This document shows positions 1-11,884 of a stretch of DNA of 64,000 bases, one piece after another. A program made the translations under genes and the position numbers. The notes under the pieces are model-generated. The model was not told where the DNA came from, did no database searches, and saw nothing but the letters and a program-made list of their open reading frames with translations. This DNA comes from Blumeriella jaapii. Lineage: Eukaryota > Ascomycota > Leotiomycetes > Helotiales > Drepanopezizaceae. Positions within the stretch are counted from its first letter, which is position 1. Each line of letters opens with the position of its first letter. Where the stretch lies: assembly GCA_009599575.1 (NCBI GenBank), contig VWND01000021.1, positions 124,001 through 188,000 of the forward strand. The letters run 5' to 3'.

Positions 1-95
1 TATAAAAAATATAAAATTAAATTATTTTATTTAAAACTTTCGCTTTCGACGACGAAACGATTCAAAAGTTTTATTTCGATATTTTTATATAAAAA

Positions 96-1863
96 CCAAA
101 TAAACCCGTCAGTTTTTTTCCTTTTGCTTCGAATAAAAACTGAATTAAGCTTTTTTCGGAAAACTGCAAATATAATACGCCGGAATAAATAAAAAAAACT
201 TTTGAAAACGGTAACCCGTTTTTACTCGAATTTTCCTTCGCTAAAAAACTCCGATTTTTTAATTTCGTTTTTACGAATAACGTTAACGCCAAAAAAAACG
301 GCAAATTCTGCTATTTTTATATACGCTGTTACGCGGCATATTACGATTTAATTACAAAAGAAATTAACGTTGTTAGCTTCGCTAATCGATTCGCTGTTAT
401 TAAAAATTCGGATTACGACGTGTTCGAAATTGATTTTAATAATTAATTTATATTCCGACGAAAAACTGCGAAAACTATTTAAATACGTATTAAGGCTTAT
501 TTAGGATACGCAAATTTTAAAGCAGATCCCAAAGCTTTTAGCGCGATTATAAAGCTCGATTAAAACGTAAAAAAATAAAAGCAACGAATATTTTTAAAAG
601 CCGATTTTTCTGACTTTTCGACCGAAAATGTTTTTTAGAATTTATCCGAATTAAGCTGCGAATTCGTTAATTACGTAAAGTTTTATAACGGAAAAAACAA
701 GCTACTATTGCATTTTATAAAAAAAAAAAATTATATATAAATATTATTTCCGATTAATTAAAACCTAAAAAGCGCCTACAGCTTTTTTCGCTAATATGCT
801 TTACAATTTCATTTAACAAATTCTTAAAATGCATTCCGGCTTTTATTTCGCTGTTTTAATTATCCGGAACTTTGAAAACTGCCGTTTCGTAATATATTTT
901 AACGTTTCGATCGCTTTAGGTTTCGCTAATCCCGATCGTATTACGATTATAAAATTCGATATCGCCGATTTTTAAAAGAAAAAAAAAATCGAAAACTTTA
1001 CCGACGCCATTTTCGATTATTATGTTTTGCTTATATTCGTATATAATTCGGAAATAATCGAAGCTTATTTGCAATTACACCACGACGCCAAGCTAATTAA
1101 AATTATTTAAAAAAACTTAATTTTTTCGTATTTTAGCGCGTTTAAAATAATAGCCTCGGCTATTTTATCGGATTACGAAACCGAAAGCTACGAAATAGAA
1201 AATAAAATAATTTTTATTAATTTTTCGATTAAATAAAAAGTTTTCGTCAGATTTAAAACCCAAAAAACCGACGGCGCGATACTAATTTATTCGAATAATT
1301 ATACGACGCAAAAATATAAAAACTATTTCGAAAACGATAATCCGATAAGCAATTTAATATTATTTGTATTGCGGCGAAAGCAATTATAATATTTTCGATA
1401 ATTTCGATTGCAAATAATTATTTCCGAACCATTTCGTAAAATAGTTTTTTTTACAAACTTCGGAGCCTTTTTAAAAGCATTCGTCGGCAAATAACCGTAA
1501 TCCGATTTATCAGTTTTACGCGAAGCAAAAGCGTTAATCGGTTTTAATTACGACGAATTAATCGATTATTTCTACGATTTTAATACAAAATTTTTCAGCG
1601 CTTTTTGCAAAGCGTAAAACCACGTTTAAAAGCTGAAATCTATTATTTACGAAAAAAAATCGTAAAAAACATTCGTCGCGGCGACGCTTAATAATATTAT
1701 CGACGAAAAGGTTATTAAAACGTTCGTAAATCTAAACGATATTTCGATTGATATTTTATTAAGCTACTTTTTAAAAAAGCAAAATAAACAAAATAATTCG
1801 AACGATAAGCGAAACGCTATTCTTCCGCAAAAGCCGACAGCAAAAAGGCCAAAAACGGGTTAA
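96..1863 (+). pseudogene. RLG-1 extra ORF (ORF3), C-terminal part, decayed
   Basis: This is unrecognised coding sequence between pol and the 3' LTR. The best-preserved stretch is open from 189 to 443 and contains residues KKNGKFCYFYIRCYAAYYDL. Upstream the same frame continues through a TGA at 141 and a TAA at 186. Further down, frames typical of protein recur, for example LREAKALIGFNYDELIDYFY near 1520-1580. The last part is basic, with PTAKRPKTG just before the TAA at 1861, which resembles a nuclear localisation signal. Most stops are TAA or TAG and can be explained by C-to-T change at Gln codons. The product is unknown; its position is that of env in retroviruses, but I see no signal peptide or clear membrane span. 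Confidence 0.5.
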
Positions 1864-2010
1864 AAAACCAAAGGAATATAAAACTAAAAAATTCGGTTTT
1901 TTAAATAATTGGTTTTTAAATTTTATAAAATAAACTAAATTGTATTTATTAAAATTATATTTTTCTTTGGTCGTAATCAAAAACGATTACGTATATTATT
2001 TAAAACAGAA

Positions 2011-2278
2011 TATAAAACGGTAATACTTTGTATTAATAAAAGCTGATAGTTTTAGCTATAATCGAGGCATAAATCCTTCCGAAACCCTCTGCTATTAACT
2101 ATTTTTAACAGGTATAAAAGCAAAGCACTTTTTTAAATAGTACTATAAGCACGCAGTCCAATTCATATTTTTATTTTTATTTTTTTTTTTTTTTTTTAGT
2201 TTTTTCTAGGAATTCCCTAGACTATTTTACCCACCGACATATGGCCGTATCAGTCTGGTTTTCCTACCTACTTTTATA
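2011..2278 (+). repeat. E1 3' LTR (RLG-1, 268 bp)
   Basis: It begins tataaaacgg (mutated from TGTAAAACGG) and ends cctacctacttttata (mutated from ...TTTTACA). A TATA-like tataaaag lies at 2113-2120 in the coding orientation. The right, outer half keeps many non-CpG cytosines (taggaattccctagac), while the left, inner half is heavily mutated. Confidence 0.88.
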
Positions 2279-4160
2279 ATACGCGTTTAAATAATTCTCG
2301 CAGTTTTTCGTCGGAATATAAATTAATTATTAAAATTAATTTCGAATACGTCGTAATTCGAATTTTTAATAATAGCGAATCGATTAGCGAAGCCGATAAT
2401 ATTAATTTTTTTTATAATTCAATCGCAGTACGCCGCGTAACAACGTATATAAAAATAACAGAATTTACCGTTTTTTTTAGCGTTAACGTTATTCGTAAAA
2501 ACGAAATTACAAAATCGGAATTTTTTAACGAAAAAAAACTCGAATAAAAACGGATTATCGTTTTCAAAAGTTTTTTTTATTTGTTTCGGCGTATTATATT
2601 TGCAATTTTTCGAAAAAAGCTTAGTTTAATTTTCGTTCGAAACAAAAAAAAAAAAGCTAACGAATTTATTTGATTTTTATATAAAAGTATCGAAATAAAA
2701 CTTTTAAATCGTAACGTCGTCGAAAACGAAAATTTTAAATAAAATAATTTGATTTTATATTTTTTACGTAATTTTTTCCGCGATAATTTCGATTTTTTTT
2801 TTTAAGTTTTCGGTCGAATCGTATAATAATCGAGATTTTAAATGTTTTTATTAAAGTTTCGAATATTAACGGTAATAATACGACGTTTTTAAACGCAGCA
2901 AACGTTTTTAATATTTGCGTATTTAATTTCGAAAAATTAAATTTAAAATCGTTTAGATTTTTTTTTTTCGAAATGCCGGCGTTTTTTAAATTTGATTTCG
3001 TAAAATCGTCGCGTTTTTTATTAATTAATTTAAAAGCTATAGCTCGGCGTCGATTTCCGGCTGTTTTTATTCGCGGTGCCTTTTTTGCTAACGACGCGAA
3101 TAGTTTTTTTTTTCGAACAAAAAAGATTTCGGAAATATCGGCGCGCTTTTTTACGTTTTTTGTTTTTATTTTTTCCGAAATCGTTTTTATAAATATAATA
3201 GATTTTTTGTATTCGAATAAGCGGTTATTTGCTATTACGTTTTTAATTTCGTTTTCGGATTCGTTTTCGATAATTAAAAATAAAAGTCGCCGAGTTATTT
3301 TAGCTGTTTTAAAAATATTAATTGCTACCGCGTATATTTTTTCGAATTAAACGAAAATAATATTAATTTTTTCGTTTTTTTCGTCGTCGTAAATTTAAAA
3401 TATCGAAATAACGTTGTTTTTTTTTTCGGTATAAAAATATCGCATTTAGCGACGTTTAGTTTTTTGCTTTAAAAAAAAGTCAGATTTGAAATTTCGCAGC
3501 CGATTAAAACTTTTTTTAACGATTGCATAACGTCGTCGATTAATTTGCAAACAGCTGTAAAAAAACTTATAAACCTGCGGATTTTTAAATTATTAGCTTT
3601 TAAAACTTGCGCTTTAAAAATATAAGCGTTTAATATTCAGATTTTTTTTTTCGTAAAAGTAATAATTTCGAAAAAGCGAGCGAAATGCCGAAATAAAATA
3701 ATATCGGTAATTTTGCTAAAAACGTATTTTTAAATATTTTTTTTTCGTTAATTTAGCAAAAAGCGTAATATTCGGTTTGTTATTTTTTTTTTATTATTTC
3801 GAGCTTTTTTTGTTTCGGCGAAAGCTTTTAAAACGTTATCGTAGTTTAGCAGGAATTTGTCGTAATTAAAGCTTTTGCGAACGAATTCAGCTTTAACGAA
3901 ACCTTTATAATCGAATAGAAATTCGTTAACGTTTTTAATTATTATATCGAATTGCTTTATAAATATTTTTACGAAAGCTGTTTATTAATCTAAAATAGCG
4001 GTATTATATGCTTGCTTAAATTCGGAAAAATTGCGTATAATAATTCCGTTTCAAAATAAATTAAAAATAAATTTGCTAAATTTAATAACGCTTTGCTTAG
4101 AAAACGATATAATATCGATGGGTTTGTTAATTAAAAAAATGTATTATATTTATTAAAAAA
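2279..4160 (-). pseudogene. E2 ORF3, N-terminal and middle part
   Basis: This is the same extra ORF as in E13 and E5, read on the minus strand. The block at 2973-3350 is free of stops on both strands. I take the minus strand as real because it gives a K/R/E/D-rich protein that joins the open frames on either side, whereas the plus-strand reading is a Phe-rich shadow. Nothing in it matches a family I recognise. E1 interrupts it at 2278. Confidence 0.5.
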
Positions 4161-4169
4161 TAATTAAAA

Positions 4170-4640
4170 AAAAGTACGAAAATTATAAAATATTTATATT
4201 TAAAAATCACGGAAATTCGTATATTGTTTTTTCAATGAATTATAACTGTTTAAGCAGGCATTCGTTCAAAACAACGAAAAGAGTAAATAATACAGAAAGT
4301 AATAAATAGTAAAATATATAAAAAATAGTTTTCGTAAAATATACGAGTAATATAAATATATTAAATATGCGGCTTAAACATATACAAAGCTTTTGTTTTA
4401 ATAAACAAAAGTATAATCAAACAAAAAAAAATATAATAAATATTTTAAATAATATAAAAAAAAGTTTTAAAAATAAACAATATATATAAAACAGAATAAT
4501 TAAGTTGTATATAAGCAAGCAAAACAAAAACAGTAAAATAATATATAATAAAAAAAAAAACAAATAGACAGCAAAAACAATAAAACAATTAGTAAATAAT
4601 TTTGTATACACTTTTTTTTTCTTCGGTTATAAATAAAATC
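4170..4640. other. AT-rich spacer between pol and ORF3 (E2)
   Basis: The plus strand is A-rich and the minus strand T-rich. The same spacer recurs at 17560-18050 and 62950-63410. It may hold the terminator of gag-pol and a promoter for ORF3, but I see no specific motif. The hydrophobic minus-strand reading at 4417-4611 looks like a by-product of T-richness. Confidence 0.4.
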
Positions 4641-4729
4641 GCGATTTAAACTGTGCTTTTAATAGCGGAATTATCGTTCGCTTGTTTCCAAACCTTTTCA
4701 AAAGGTTTTTTTTTTCTGGTTTTTTTCCA

Positions 4730-7300
4730 ATTTAAAATCGTTTTTCTTTCGGATAATTTTAATCTTTCGTTTTTTTTTAATGCAAAGATTTGTTTATTAA
4801 TAATTTTGTCGAATTTTTTTTTTATATTAAATAAGTCGCTGAATTTTAATTTAATTTTTTGTTTTATAATTTTTTTAATAGCTTCGTCGACGGCTTCGGA
4901 GCTAATATATTTGTCGATTTATTTTTCGCTTCGCATTAATAATAAGCGCTTGCAAGCTGGTATTTTTTAAATGATTTAAACCGGAATATCGGTGTCGATA
5001 TTTTTTATATCGTCGTTAATTCTTTTTATTATAAGCGTTTTTTTAATAGTTTTATCGATTTTTTTTCGAATTTTAAAATCTTTTTTTTTTTCGATTTTAA
5101 CGTTTTTTTTTATATCAGTTGGTTTGGCGAATAAAACAAAAGCATTTTGCTTTTTTATAATTCGCTGGCTTAATTACGCAGCTATAATATTTGCAAATGC
5201 GATAATTGCATTAGCAATATATATATTTGTTTTTTATTTATATATTTAAATTTTATTTATATTTAAAATAAGAGTTTTCTTTTTAATTAATACGCTTTCG
5301 GAAATATTTTTTTTTTATTAGTAAAAATCGTTTTCGTATTTTTTCTGTTTTCCAAGCAGTCGTTCTATTCCGTACTTTTTATTTTTAAACGAATAATATT
5401 TAACCAGCTCTAGTTTTCAGTTTTATTAAAAAGGCCCATTTCTGTTTTCGTCGGCCCGAGGCAGATCGCTCCGTATTTATTAATATAACAGATTTTATTA
5501 TTTATACAAAAATTAAATGCTTTGCATTTTAAGCGAATATAAGATTTTTCGTAGTAAATTTTTTTATTATTACAAAATTTATATTTAAAGCTACGGGGTT
5601 TGTTTTAATAATTACTTTTATCATTTTAATAGCCGCGATTTTGATTTCCGCGCTGGTTTTCTTTTTTTTTTTAATAATCGTTATTGTAATTAATATTTCG
5701 TTAATTTTAATCGCTAGCACGGAAAAGTTGCTATTGGGCAGCTATTATTTTTACGATAGCTTAGCGAAGCTGATCGCTTCGCGTATTTTAAAAAAAATAA
5801 TTGTTATAAAAGCTATTTTAATCGTTTTTATTATCCGAATTAATATAAAAAAGTTTTTTCTGCTATTGCATAAAATCCTCGACTTTATTTTAAAATCTTT
5901 GAATTTTAATATCGGTAAATTTTGATACGAAAGTTTCGATATTTTTGTTAAGCTTTTCCAAGCTAATAAATTTCGCAAAACGATTAAATAATATAATAAT
6001 TAACTGTTTTTTAGCGATTTCGGTAATTTTTAATAATTAAATATATTCTTATATTAAAACTTTTACGTTTTTTTTATAAATAAAAAAAAAGATTTCTTTT
6101 GGTTTATGGCTTCGATAATACGTTCGTTTTAGTTTTGTTTAAAAACGAATTTTATAAATTTGAAATATTAATCGAAGATTTCAAAATTTTATTTATTAAT
6201 TTTAAAATGCTTCATGGTTTTATTGCGAATGCTAATTAAAAGGCCAAGTAAAAACAATTTTTTTTGCTTAATTTCGTTTAAAACTTTTTTATTAACGAAA
6301 ACGTTAAAAACTTTCGTATAAATACGATAATAAATTTTAAATTTTTTAGTTTAGCGAATCGTTATAATAAACTGTTTAAAAAAAGCGATAATATCGCGAA
6401 TTTGCTAACGATTATAATTTCGGAATTTCGATTTTAAAATTTTAATTAACTTACGCTAATCTCGAGCCTTAATAGCTTTTTATTTATTTATCGATTTAAT
6501 AATATTTTTAATAATTAAATTATAATAGCAAAAAAGTTTATCGAATATTTTAATTTTAAAAATTTCGAAATTTTTACAGGTTTTTTTTATATTTTTCGAT
6601 AAAATCGGTAACGTTGGCGCTATTAAATAAAAGTGTATCAAAGGAACTAAAAAAAAATATGCGGCTTCGCATAAAAAAACGAAAAGCGTCGTTATTTATA
6701 ATATTAATAAAAATATTAATAAAATTTAAATTAAATAAATAAATGTTTTCTGAAATCGCAGATTAAAAGTTTTTAATATAAAAAAAATCGTTTTTAATAA
6801 AAAAGCTATTAAAAAAGTTTTTGTATTTTTTAAAAAAAATTAAATAAAATAAAATCGCGTTTAAATAATTAAATAATATATTCAAAAACTTGTTTTTTAA
6901 TAAATTAATTAAATTAATATAATATTATTATATAATCCACGGTTTCGATATTTCGTAGCTTAAGTTAATATACGTACAGTTATTTTTTTATTATTTTTAA
7001 TAAAAAGCCGCAAATTGTAATTGCTATAATTACAAAGCGTAAAATTAAAAGATTAAATTTTCGCCAAGCGTTTAACCAAAAAAAATTTAATTTAAAAAGG
7101 CCGAGCGCAGCGGTCGAAGCGTACGAACTAACGTTCGATTTGTTATTTTTAAATAAAAAAGCGATTTTCGAGCTTTGAATTTCGTACGATTTAAAATTAT
7201 TTAACCGTAATTTTAAACGTTTCTGAAATATATTGCATTTTTGTAATTTAATAATTATACGCAAAATAAAAAAAGCTATTAAAAGTCTTTTATATAATGC
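4730..7300 (-). pseudogene. E2 gag remnant (RLG-1)
   Basis: This is Ty3-type Gag of the RLG-1 family, colinear with the better-preserved E3 copy. The capsid motif asn-val-x-asp-phe-ile-glu-lys-tyr is read near 6590-6650 on the minus strand. A cysteine-bearing C-terminal stretch with CKAFNFCINNK lies around 5480-5540 and could be a degenerate zinc-binding region. In-frame stops are frequent. It follows the 5' LTR at 7445-7711. Confidence 0.6.
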
Positions 7301-7444
7301 AGCTACGAATAATATTATATAAAAGGTTTTTTAAATCGTAATAGCGAAATATCGAAATCGATTTTAATTGCGAATTTAAAAAATATATCGGCGAATATAT
7401 AAAAACGAAATACCGAAATTTAAATTTTTGCGTAAATTATCAAA

Positions 7445-7711
7445 TGTAAAAATAAATAAAAAAACCGGATTAATACGGTTATATATCGGTAAATAAAATA
7501 ATTTAGAAATTTTTAAAAAAAAACCGAAAAAAAAAATAAAAAAAAAAATAAAAATATAAATTAAACTGCGTGCTTATAATATTATTTAAAAAAATACTTT
7601 GCTTTTATATTTGTTAAAAATAATTAATAGCAAAAGGTTTCGAAAAAGTTTATGCTTCGATTATAATTAAAATTATTAATTTCTACTAATACAAAATATC
7701 ACCGTTTTATA
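7445..7711 (-). repeat. E2 5' LTR (RLG-1, 267 bp)
   Basis: As written on the plus strand it runs from tgtaaaaataaat to accgttttata. The minus strand is the coding orientation. It is followed by the TSD copy ttaaa. It is mutated along its whole length, including the outer end, unlike the other LTRs here. Confidence 0.85.
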
Positions 7712-10400
7712 TTAAAAAGCTGACTTTTTCCGAAAATTCCTTTTTATCGGCTAAATTAATTGCGATGTTAAAAATTTCTTTTTGGTTTTTTTTTAATTTA
7801 AAATCGTTTTTTTTTCGAATAATTTTAATTTTTTCGTTTTTTTTTAATATAAGAATTTGTTTATTAATAATTTTGTCGAATTTCTTTTTTATATTAAATA
7901 AATTATTAAATTTTAATTTAATTTTTTATTTTATAATTTTTTTAATAGCTTCGTCGATAGCTTCGGAATTAATATATTTATCGATTTATTTTTCGCTTCG
8001 TATTAATAATAAGCGTTTAAAAGCTGGTATTTTTTGAATAATTTAAACCGAAATATCGGTATCGATATTTTTTATATCGTCGTTAATTTTTTTTATTATA
8101 AGCGTTTTTTTAATAATTTTATCGGATTTTTTTCGAATTTCGAAATCTTTTTTTTTTTCGATTTTAACGTTTTTTTTTATATTAATTAATTTGGCGAATA
8201 AAACAAAAGCATTTTGCTTTTTTATAATTCGCTGACTTAATTATATAATTATAATATTTGCAAATGCGATAATTGTATTAATAATATACGTATTTATTTT
8301 TTATTTATATATTTAAATTTTATTTATATTTAAAATAAAAGTTTTTTTTTTAATTAATACGCTTTTTGAAATGTTTTTTTTTTTATTTATAAAAATCGTT
8401 TTCGCATTTTTTTTGTTTTTTAAACAATTGTTTTATTTCGTATTTTTTATTTTTAAACGAATAATATTTAATTAGTTTTAATTTTCAGTTTTGTTAAAAA
8501 AGTTTATTTCTGCTTTCGTCGGTCCGAAGCAGATCGTTTCGTATTTATTAATATAACAAATTTTATTATTTATATAAATATTAAATGCTTTGCATTTTAA
8601 GCGAATATAAAATTTTTCGTAATAAATTTTTTTATTATTATAAAATTTATATTTAAAACTATAAGATTTGTTTTAATAATTACTTTTATTATTTTAATAA
8701 CCGCGATTTTAATTTCCGCGTTAATATTTTTTTTTTTTTAATAATCGTTATTATAATTAATATTTCGCTGATTTTGATCGCTAGCACGAAAAAATTGTTA
8801 TTAAACAGCTATTATTTTTACGATAACTTAGCGAAATTAATCGCTTCGCGTATTTTTAAAAAAATAATTGTTATAAAAGCTATTTTAATCGTTTTTATTA
8901 TCCGAATTAATATAAAAAAGTTTTTTCTGTTATTGTATAAAATCTTCGATTTTATTTTAAAATTTTTGAATTTTAATATCGGTAAATTTTAATACGAAAG
9001 TTTCGATATTTTTATTAAGCTTTTCCAAGCTAATAAATTTCGCAAAACGATTAAATAATATAATAATTAATTGTTTTTTAGCGATTTCGGTAATTTTTAA
9101 TAATTAAGCATATTTTTGTATTAAAACTTTTACGTTTTTTTTAGAAATAAAAAAAAAAAAATTGATTTTTTTTGGTTTATGGCTTCGATAATACGTTCGT
9201 TTTAGTTTTGTTTAAAAACGAATTTTATAAATTTGAAATATTAATCGAAAATTTTAAAGTTTTATTTATTAATTTTAAAATGCTTAATAGTTTTGTTGCG
9301 AATGCTAATTAAAAGATTAAATAAAAATAATTTTTTTTGCTTAACTTCGCTTAAAACTTTTTTATTAACGAAAACGTTAAAAACTTTCGTATAAATACGA
9401 TAATAAGCCTTAAGTTTTTTGGCTTAGCGAATTGTTATAACAAACTGCTTAAAAAAAGCGATAATATCGCGAATTTGCTAACGATCGTGGTTTCGGAATT
9501 CCGATTTCAAAACTTTAACTAGCTTACGCCAGTTTCGAGCTTTAATAGCCTTTTATTTATTTATCGATTTAATAATATCTTTAGTAGTTAAGTTATAATA
9601 GCGAGGAAGTTTATCGAACATTTTAGTTTTAAAAACTCCGAAATCTTTACAGGTTTTTTTATATTTTTCGATAAAATCGATAACGTTGGCGCTATTAAAT
9701 AAAAGTGTATCAAAGGAGCCAAGGAGGGGCATGCGGCCTCGCATAAAAAAGCGAAAAGCGTCGTTGTTTATAATATTAGCGAAAGTATTAGTAGGATTTA
9801 AATTAAATAAATAAATATTTTCTGAAATTGCAAATTAAAAGTTTTCAGCGTGAAAAAAATCGTTTTTAATAAAAAAGCTATTAAAAAAAATTTTGTATTT
9901 TTTAAAAAAATTAAATAAAATAAGATTGCGTTTAAACATTTGAATAATATATTAAAAAATTTGTTTTTTAGTAAATTAATTAAATTAATATAATATTGCT
10001 ATATAATCTACGGTCTCGATATTCCGTAGCTTAAGCTAATATACGTACAGCCATCTTTTTATTATTTCTAATAAAAAGCCGCAAATTATAATTGCTACAA
10101 TTATAAAGCGCAAAATCAAAAGGTTAAGTTTTCGCTAAGCGTTTGACCAAAAAAAATCTAATTCAAAAAAGCCGAACGCAGCGGTCGAAGCGTACGAACC
10201 AATATTCGATTTGTTATTTTTAAATAAAAAAGCGATTTTCGAGCTTTGAATTTTGCATGGTTCAAAATTGCCTAATCGTAATTTCAAACGTTTCTAAAAT
10301 ATATTACATTTTTATAATTTAATAATTATACGCAAAATAAAAAAAGCTATTAAAAGTTTTTTATATAATGCAGCTGCGAATAATATTATATAAAAGGTTT
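7712..10400 (-). pseudogene. E3 gag (RLG-1), decayed
   Basis: This is Ty3-type Gag on the minus strand. A 63-codon open stretch at 9553-9744 reads NVIDFIEKYKKTCKDF, then FDKLPRYYNL. This matches the capsid consensus in which an N-V-x-D-F-L core is followed by a acidic/aromatic helix and an R-L-P-R-Y motif. Downstream, towards 8000, the frame continues with lysine-rich sequence broken by TAA/TAG. It lies next to the 5' LTR, as gag should, and this fixes the coding strand of the family. Confidence 0.7.
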
Positions 10401-10515
10401 TTTAAGCCGTAATAACGAAATATCGAAATCTATTTTAATTGTAAATTTGAAAAATGCATCGGCGAATATATAAAAACGAAACACCGAAATTTAAATTCTT
10501 GCGTAAATCACTAAA

Positions 10516-10781
10516 TATAAAAGTAAATAAAAAAACCAGACTGATACGGCCATATATCGGTAAGTAAAATAATTTAGGAAATTTCTAGAAAAAACTGAAA
10601 AAAGAAAAAAAAAAAAAATAAAAGTATAAATTAAACTGCGTGCTTATAATACTATTTAAGGGAATGCTTTGCTTTTATACCTGTTGAAAATAGTCAGTGG
10701 CAGGGGATTTCGGAGGGGTCTATACCTCGACCATAGCTAAAACTACAAACTCCCATTAATACAAGATATCACCGTTTTACA
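10516..10781 (-). repeat. E3 5' LTR (RLG-1, 266 bp)
   Basis: On the plus strand it runs from tataaaagtaaataa to caccgttttaca. The right (outer) end is well preserved, for example gtctatacctcgaccatagc. The left (inner) end is heavily mutated. Confidence 0.87.
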
Positions 10782-10786
10782 CCACG

Positions 10787-11760
10787 CCTTTTATTCGTTA
10801 AAAGCCGACGAAATTATTTTCGGTCTAAAAAAAGCTTACGAATTTATAAATATAAAAAATCTGAACTATTTTTTCGAAATCCGTATTTTACGAAACAAAC
10901 AAAAAAAAAAAGTTTTTCTGCTTTACGATTCGTATATCGAAAAAATCGCTACGAAGTTTAATATATGCAAAAAACGCTTTTCAAATACGCTTTTTTTTAA
11001 TTTGCGAATTTATTAAAAACCCAAACGTAGCTACGCTTTCGCAAATTAAAAAGTATTAAAAAAAAATCGGTTTAATTTTGTATACGGCTATTATGCTTCG
11101 ACCCGACGTAGCTTTCGCAGCTTTTCAGCTTTTTTACTTTTTTATTAACCCAAGTTTTTAATATTTCGAGGCAGCCAATTAAACGTTTCGATATTTTTAT
11201 AAAACGAAGTTTTTAAAAATCGTTTATAATCGGAAAAAGCGGAAAAACCAATTAATAATTTTCACCGATGCTTTTCGCCGACGATTCAGAAATTCGAAAA
11301 AATTTTTAAAATTATATTTTTTTTTTTCGAAAATGCTATTTTATAAAAGGTTATACGACAAAATATAATTATTATTTTTTTTATTAAAACGGAACTATTT
11401 GCTTATATAACGACCGTAAGAAAAATAATAGCATTTTAACGTTTTTTTTGAAAAGCTTCGACTCGATGTTATTTTTAAATAAAACGTATATTACGATAAT
11501 TAGCAAACGATTAAATTAATCGTAAAAAACAAAAAAAATTTTTTACGAAGCTTCGCTACGTCGATATAAATAATATATGAATTCGCTAAAAATATTAAAA
11601 TAAAAAGTTTAAAATTATATATTTTTTAATAAATAAAATATATGCAAACGGTTTTATTAAAAATCTGATTCGATAAAAATACGAAAATTTCGTTAAACTT
11701 TTTAATTTACGAAATTTTCGAAGCTTTATCGGAAAGCTCGATTAATCGAATTAAAAAGCT
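10787..11760 (+). pseudogene. E4 copia RT C-terminus and RNase H
   Basis: Translation gives the copia RT tail (LLKADEIIFGLKKAYEFI, then YFFEIRILRNKQ) and then RNase H around 11260-11700. It is colinear with E8 29770-30720. The protein would convert the element's RNA to DNA in cytoplasmic particles. Many in-frame TAA/TAG make it non-functional. Confidence 0.72.
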
Positions 11761-11884
11761 TGCATTTTGCAAGCGTATATTTATTTAAATAAATTTTTAT
11801 TAAAATTTAAATATAACAAAAACTATTTTTTAATTAAAAAAAATCCGAACTTTTCGCAAATTTAAAAATCCAAAACCAAACCGT

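Larger units (their letters stand above)
1..2278 (+). mobile_element. E1: RLG-1 Ty3/gypsy retrotransposon, 3' part
   Basis: This is the 3' end of a Ty3-type element read on the plus strand. It is colinear, in reverse complement and with equal length, with the E13 sequence from about 61508 down to 59504, and it ends in an LTR at 2011-2278. The right flank atacg is internal RLG-1 sequence of another copy, so E1 was inserted into E2. The 5' part and the other TSD lie left of the window. Confidence 0.85.
2279..7711 (-). mobile_element. E2: RLG-1 retrotransposon with pol deleted
   Basis: This is a minus-strand RLG-1 copy. From left to right it shows ORF3, an AT-rich spacer, gag and the 5' LTR (7445-7711). 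At about 4720 the sequence jumps from the end of pol (equivalent to 18135 in E5) directly to the gag/protease border (equivalent to about 22212 in E5). About 4.1 kb holding protease, RT, RNase H and integrase is missing. The right flank ttaaa matches tcaaa at the uninterrupted site in E5 (about 22137), so E2 sits inside E3. Its left end is cut off by E1. Confidence 0.8.
7712..10781 (-). mobile_element. E3: RLG-1 retrotransposon, 5' part
   Basis: This is the 5' portion of a minus-strand RLG-1 copy: gag and the 5' LTR at 10516-10781. Its left end is broken by E2. On the right it abuts copia RT sequence (ccacgcc...), so it was inserted in E4 just after the RT catalytic region. The remainder of the element is outside the window. 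Confidence 0.83.

Noticed and set aside
2973..3350. A 125-codon plus-strand ORF (MPAFFKFDF...) that recurs at 14279 and 61714
   Set aside because: The opposite strand is also stop-free there and gives a charged protein that joins flanking open frames of ORF3. The plus-strand reading is Phe-rich and ends at the block limits, so I treat it as a shadow.
4417..4611. Hydrophobic minus-strand ORF, also at 17790-18014 and 63159-63341, resembling membrane segments
   Set aside because: It lies in a simple T-rich spacer; Phe, Ile, Leu and Tyr follow from composition. No signal peptide or conserved polar residues.
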